Below, one piece after another: positions 5,419 through 7,520 of a DNA stretch of 7,520 nt. Source of the stretch: Acidobacteriota bacterium (GTDB taxonomy: Bacteria > Acidobacteriota > Terriglobia > Terriglobales > Acidobacteriaceae). The stretch is taken from contig JAJZDO010000889.1 of NCBI GenBank assembly GCA_021805955.1, positions 1 to 7,520 on the forward strand, given 5' to 3'. The first letter of the stretch is position 1. Each line of letters begins with the position of its first letter. The position numbers and the translations under genes are program-made. The notes beneath the pieces were generated by a model. The model searched no databases. It saw only the letters and a list, made by a program, of their open reading frames with translations, and was not told the origin of the DNA.

Positions 5419-6819
5419 TCATTCCCCAGTTTCCATCGCGATATGGGGAGCGGATTCCCCAGGCTGCTGCGCTCTCTCCCGCCTGAGGAGAGTGTAAAAC
5501 GTCTTCCGGTCCACCCCGGCTTCTCGCGCGGCAGCACTCACGTTGCCGCCGCAACGGGCCAGCACGGCTTGTGCATAGGAGCTTTCGAAGCTGGCCAGAT
5601 ACTGTTCCCTGGCATCCTTCCAGGGAAGAACGGCAAGACTGCTCACTCCCTCTACCTTCGGAGAATCCTCTTCCAGATCCTCCGGCCCAAGAACACCGCC
5701 GGGATGCAAGGCGGTCAGCCGTTCCATGACGTTCTTCAGTTGGCGCACGTTGCCGGGCCAGCGCTCCCGAAGCAGCGCCTCATAGAATTGCGGCGAGGCC
5801 GAAAGACTCTTGCCATAGAGGCGGGAAAATCGTTCCAGAAAAAAGCGCGCCAGGTGTTGGATGTCCTCTGGCCGTTCCCGCAAAGGCGGCAGTTTCACTG
5901 TGACCACGCTCAGACGGTAATAGAGTTCTTCGCGAAAGGTTCCGGCCTTGATCTTTTCCATCAAATTCTGGTTGGTGGCGCACAAAATGCGGCATTCCAC
6001 GCGCACTGGTGTTAACCCGCCCAGCCGCCGCAATACTCGCTCCTCAACAAAGCGAAACAGGCGCGTTTGCAGCTCCACCCCAAGGTCTCCGATTTCATCC
6101 AGAAACAGCGTGCCGCCGTCTGCAGACTCGATCAGCCCTTTCTTGGTGCGTTCCGCGCCGGTAAACGCGCCGCGCTCATATCCGAACAGTTCGCTCTCGA
6201 TCAGAGATCCCGGCATGGCGCTACACTCCACAGGCACAAATGGGCCATCCTTGCGTCGGCTCTGGTTGTGGACAAACCGGGCCATGACCTCCTTGCCCGT
6301 ACCGCTCTCTCCCAGGATCATTACCGTTGCATCGGTGGCCGCCGCCCTGCGGCACTTTTCCATCTGCTCGAGCATTGCGGCGCTGCGGCTCCTTGCCGCA
6401 TCCGCCTCGCCGAGGGCTTCCAGACGGCCTTTCAGTGTTTCGACTTCGCGCTCCAGCGTGGCGTGGGAAAGTGCGCGCCTGACCACCAGCAGAAGATCCT
6501 CGCGATTGAAAGGCTTCTGTAGATAGTCGAAGGCGCCGTTACGCATCGCCAGCACCGCACCCTCCACCGATCCGAAGGCGGTGAGGAAGACGATGGGAAG
6601 TCCTGGATGGACTTCATGCAGACGGGCAAAGACTTCTTCCCCTGACATCCCCGGCATGCGTACGTCCAGCAGAACCAGGTCGGGCGGGTTGGCCAGGCAT
6701 TCGGCCAGCCCTTTGGCGGGGTCCACAAAAACTGAGACCGTGGTGCCGGGCAAACGCAGCATCCGCTGGATGTTTTCACCCAGCGCGGCTTCATCGTCGA
6801 TGACAAGAATGCGGCTCAC
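5419..6819 (-). CDS. NtrC-family sigma-54-dependent response regulator
   Basis: This 466-residue protein is complete in all three domains. The receiver (about 1-120) has acidic residues D8 and D9, the phospho-acceptor D52, T80 and K102. The AAA+ domain (about 145-375) has Walker A GESGTGKE (170-177), the sigma-54-contacting loop GAFTGA (217-222) and Walker B GGTLFLDE (235-242), followed by WPGNVRQL (354-361). The C-terminus carries a Fis-type helix-turn-helix (about 424-447: GGNVSAAAREAGVDRKTFY). All residues needed for phosphorylation and for remodelling sigma-54 polymerase are present, so it should be an active activator. It starts with GTG inside the kinase stop codon (GTGA overlap), with GGAGG nine bases upstream. 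The predicted sigma-54 promoter lies immediately downstream, in front of the cytochrome-porin gene, which is its most likely target. Confidence 0.95.
   Translation of the reverse strand: MSRILVIDDEAALGENIQRMLRLPGTTVSVFVDPAKGLAECLANPPDLVLLDVRMPGMSGEEVFARLHEVHPGLPIVFLTAFGSVEGAVLAMRNGAFDYLQKPFNREDLLLVVRRALSHATLEREVETLKGRLEALGEADAARSRSAAMLEQMEKCRRAAATDATVMILGESGTGKEVMARFVHNQSRRKDGPFVPVECSAMPGSLIESELFGYERGAFTGAERTKKGLIESADGGTLFLDEIGDLGVELQTRLFRFVEERVLRRLGGLTPVRVECRILCATNQNLMEKIKAGTFREELYYRLSVVTVKLPPLRERPEDIQHLARFFLERFSRLYGKSLSASPQFYEALLRERWPGNVRQLKNVMERLTALHPGGVLGPEDLEEDSPKVEGVSSLAVLPWKDAREQYLASFESSYAQAVLARCGGNVSAAAREAGVDRKTFYTLLRRERAQQPGESAPHIAMETGE
6816..6819 (-). other. Four-base kinase/regulator overlap (GTGA)
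   Basis: The kinase TGA stop (6816-6818) overlaps the regulator GTG start (6817-6819). Such overlaps typically couple translation and indicate that the two proteins form a cognate pair made in fixed proportion. Confidence 0.85.
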
Positions 6820-7520
6820 TCTGTCGTTCCTCCGGCGAACCAGTGATACGGCTGGCCACGGGTGAATCGCGCCGGAGGTAACTCGATCACGAAGCTGGCG
6901 CCGCCGCCGTTCCTTGGCTCATAGCGAATTCGGCCATCATACATATCCAACAGGCTGGCCGCCAGAAACAGCCCCAAACCCAGCCGCTCCCGTCCCGTAC
7001 TTTGCGAAATGAATGGTTCAAAGAGGTGTCCCCGGATACTCTCCGGCACGCCCGGCCCGTTGTCTTCGATTTTGATAACCACTTTAGCCCCCGCCGTGCG
7101 ATAAGGCTCAAGACGCACCCATATCACGGCCTCGTCCTGCCCTTTCAGCGCTTCAAGCGCATTGCTCAACAAGCCGCGGACGACTTCACCTACCACATGT
7201 TCGGGCACATCCACACGCGGTGCTTCAGCGATCTCCTCCACCAACCGCGCTCCCTGACTTTCGGCTGAAGGTCGGAATGCCTGCAGTGCTTCCTCCAAGG
7301 CCTTCTGCGGGATCGAGGTATCGAAAATTTCTCCTCCTCGCTCGCGTCGCAGCGCCTGTAACAGGGTACTTGCAATGTTACCCATGTAGCGCGACTCTTT
7401 AAGCATCTGCTCAAGATCGGCGCAAAGGGCAGCATCTCCTTTGCGTTCGTCGAGCAGCACTTCAATGCGGCCCGCCACAATCGCCAGCGGGTTGTTGAAC
7501 TCGTGCATGAAGCCAGCCGT
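6816..7520 (-). CDS. Sensor histidine kinase, catalytic part (partial, runs off right edge)
   Basis: The 234 visible residues are the transmitter half of a two-component kinase. The dimerisation/phospho-acceptor box is MHEFNNPL (fragment residues 5-12, phosphorylated H6). The HATPase domain follows, with an N box ending in N120, G1 box DNGPG (153-157), F box LFEPF (166-170) and G2 box GLGL (181-184). The order and HEFNNPL-type H-box fit the NtrB-like kinases that pair with NtrC-family regulators. Reading continues in frame to the window edge (TAGF before the H-box Met), so the true start and the sensory domain lie outside. No membrane segment is visible in this part, and the signal sensed cannot be inferred. 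The protein ends in the overlap with the response regulator. Confidence 0.93.
   Translation of the reverse strand, partial: TAGFMHEFNNPLAIVAGRIEVLLDERKGDAALCADLEQMLKESRYMGNIASTLLQALRRERGGEIFDTSIPQKALEEALQAFRPSAESQGARLVEEIAEAPRVDVPEHVVGEVVRGLLSNALEALKGQDEAVIWVRLEPYRTAGAKVVIKIEDNGPGVPESIRGHLFEPFISQSTGRERLGLGLFLAASLLDMYDGRIRYEPRNGGGASFVIELPPARFTRGQPYHWFAGGTTE

Noticed and set aside
1..7520. CRISPR arrays, tRNA or rRNA genes, insertion sequences
   Set aside because: Nearly all of the window is accounted for by eight protein genes with short gaps, and no repeated units, transposase motifs or RNA gene signatures were seen.

Overview
The window reads as one eight-gene block, all on the minus strand, with genes packed end to end. 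Both ends are cut: a cytochrome b gene runs off the left edge and a histidine kinase gene runs in from the right. In the direction of transcription (right to left) the order is sensor kinase, sigma-54-type response regulator, outer-membrane cytochrome-porin fusion, two small periplasmic monohaem cytochromes c, cytoplasmic FAD/NAD(P)/Fe-S oxidoreductase, Rieske protein, cytochrome b. The sequence is from a Gram-negative bacterium: it encodes an outer-membrane beta-barrel, Tat and Sec exports, and a sigma-54 regulator. Codon use is moderately GC-rich. Protein style is compatible with Acidobacteriota or a similar soil or sediment lineage, but that placement is a guess.

Region by region: 7520-5419 holds the two-component system, with a 4-nt start/stop overlap. 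The 99 nt from 5418 to 5320 contain a good match to a -24/-12 sigma-54 promoter (5344-5360) and an imperfect palindrome upstream of it (5385-5401). 5319-4021 is the cytochrome-porin. 3990-3622 and 3551-3147 are two related monohaem cytochromes. 3146-2995 is a leader with a strong inverted repeat. 2994-1156 is the oxidoreductase, 1143-688 the Rieske protein and 685-1 the cytochrome b fragment.

Taken together, the genes lay out a path from outside the cell to the NAD(P) pool. The steps are the outer-membrane haem-porin (resembling the Cyc2 iron-oxidation family), periplasmic monohaem carriers, a Rieske/cytochrome b quinone complex and a cytoplasmic NAD(P)H module. This is the arrangement expected for taking up extracellular electrons (for example from Fe(II)) and driving part of them uphill to NAD(P)H. 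It would serve equally well in reverse, for disposal of electrons to an outside acceptor. The adjacent two-component system with its sigma-54 promoter suggests that the system is switched on by a specific signal. The individual families are identified with good confidence; the pathway and its direction are inference.
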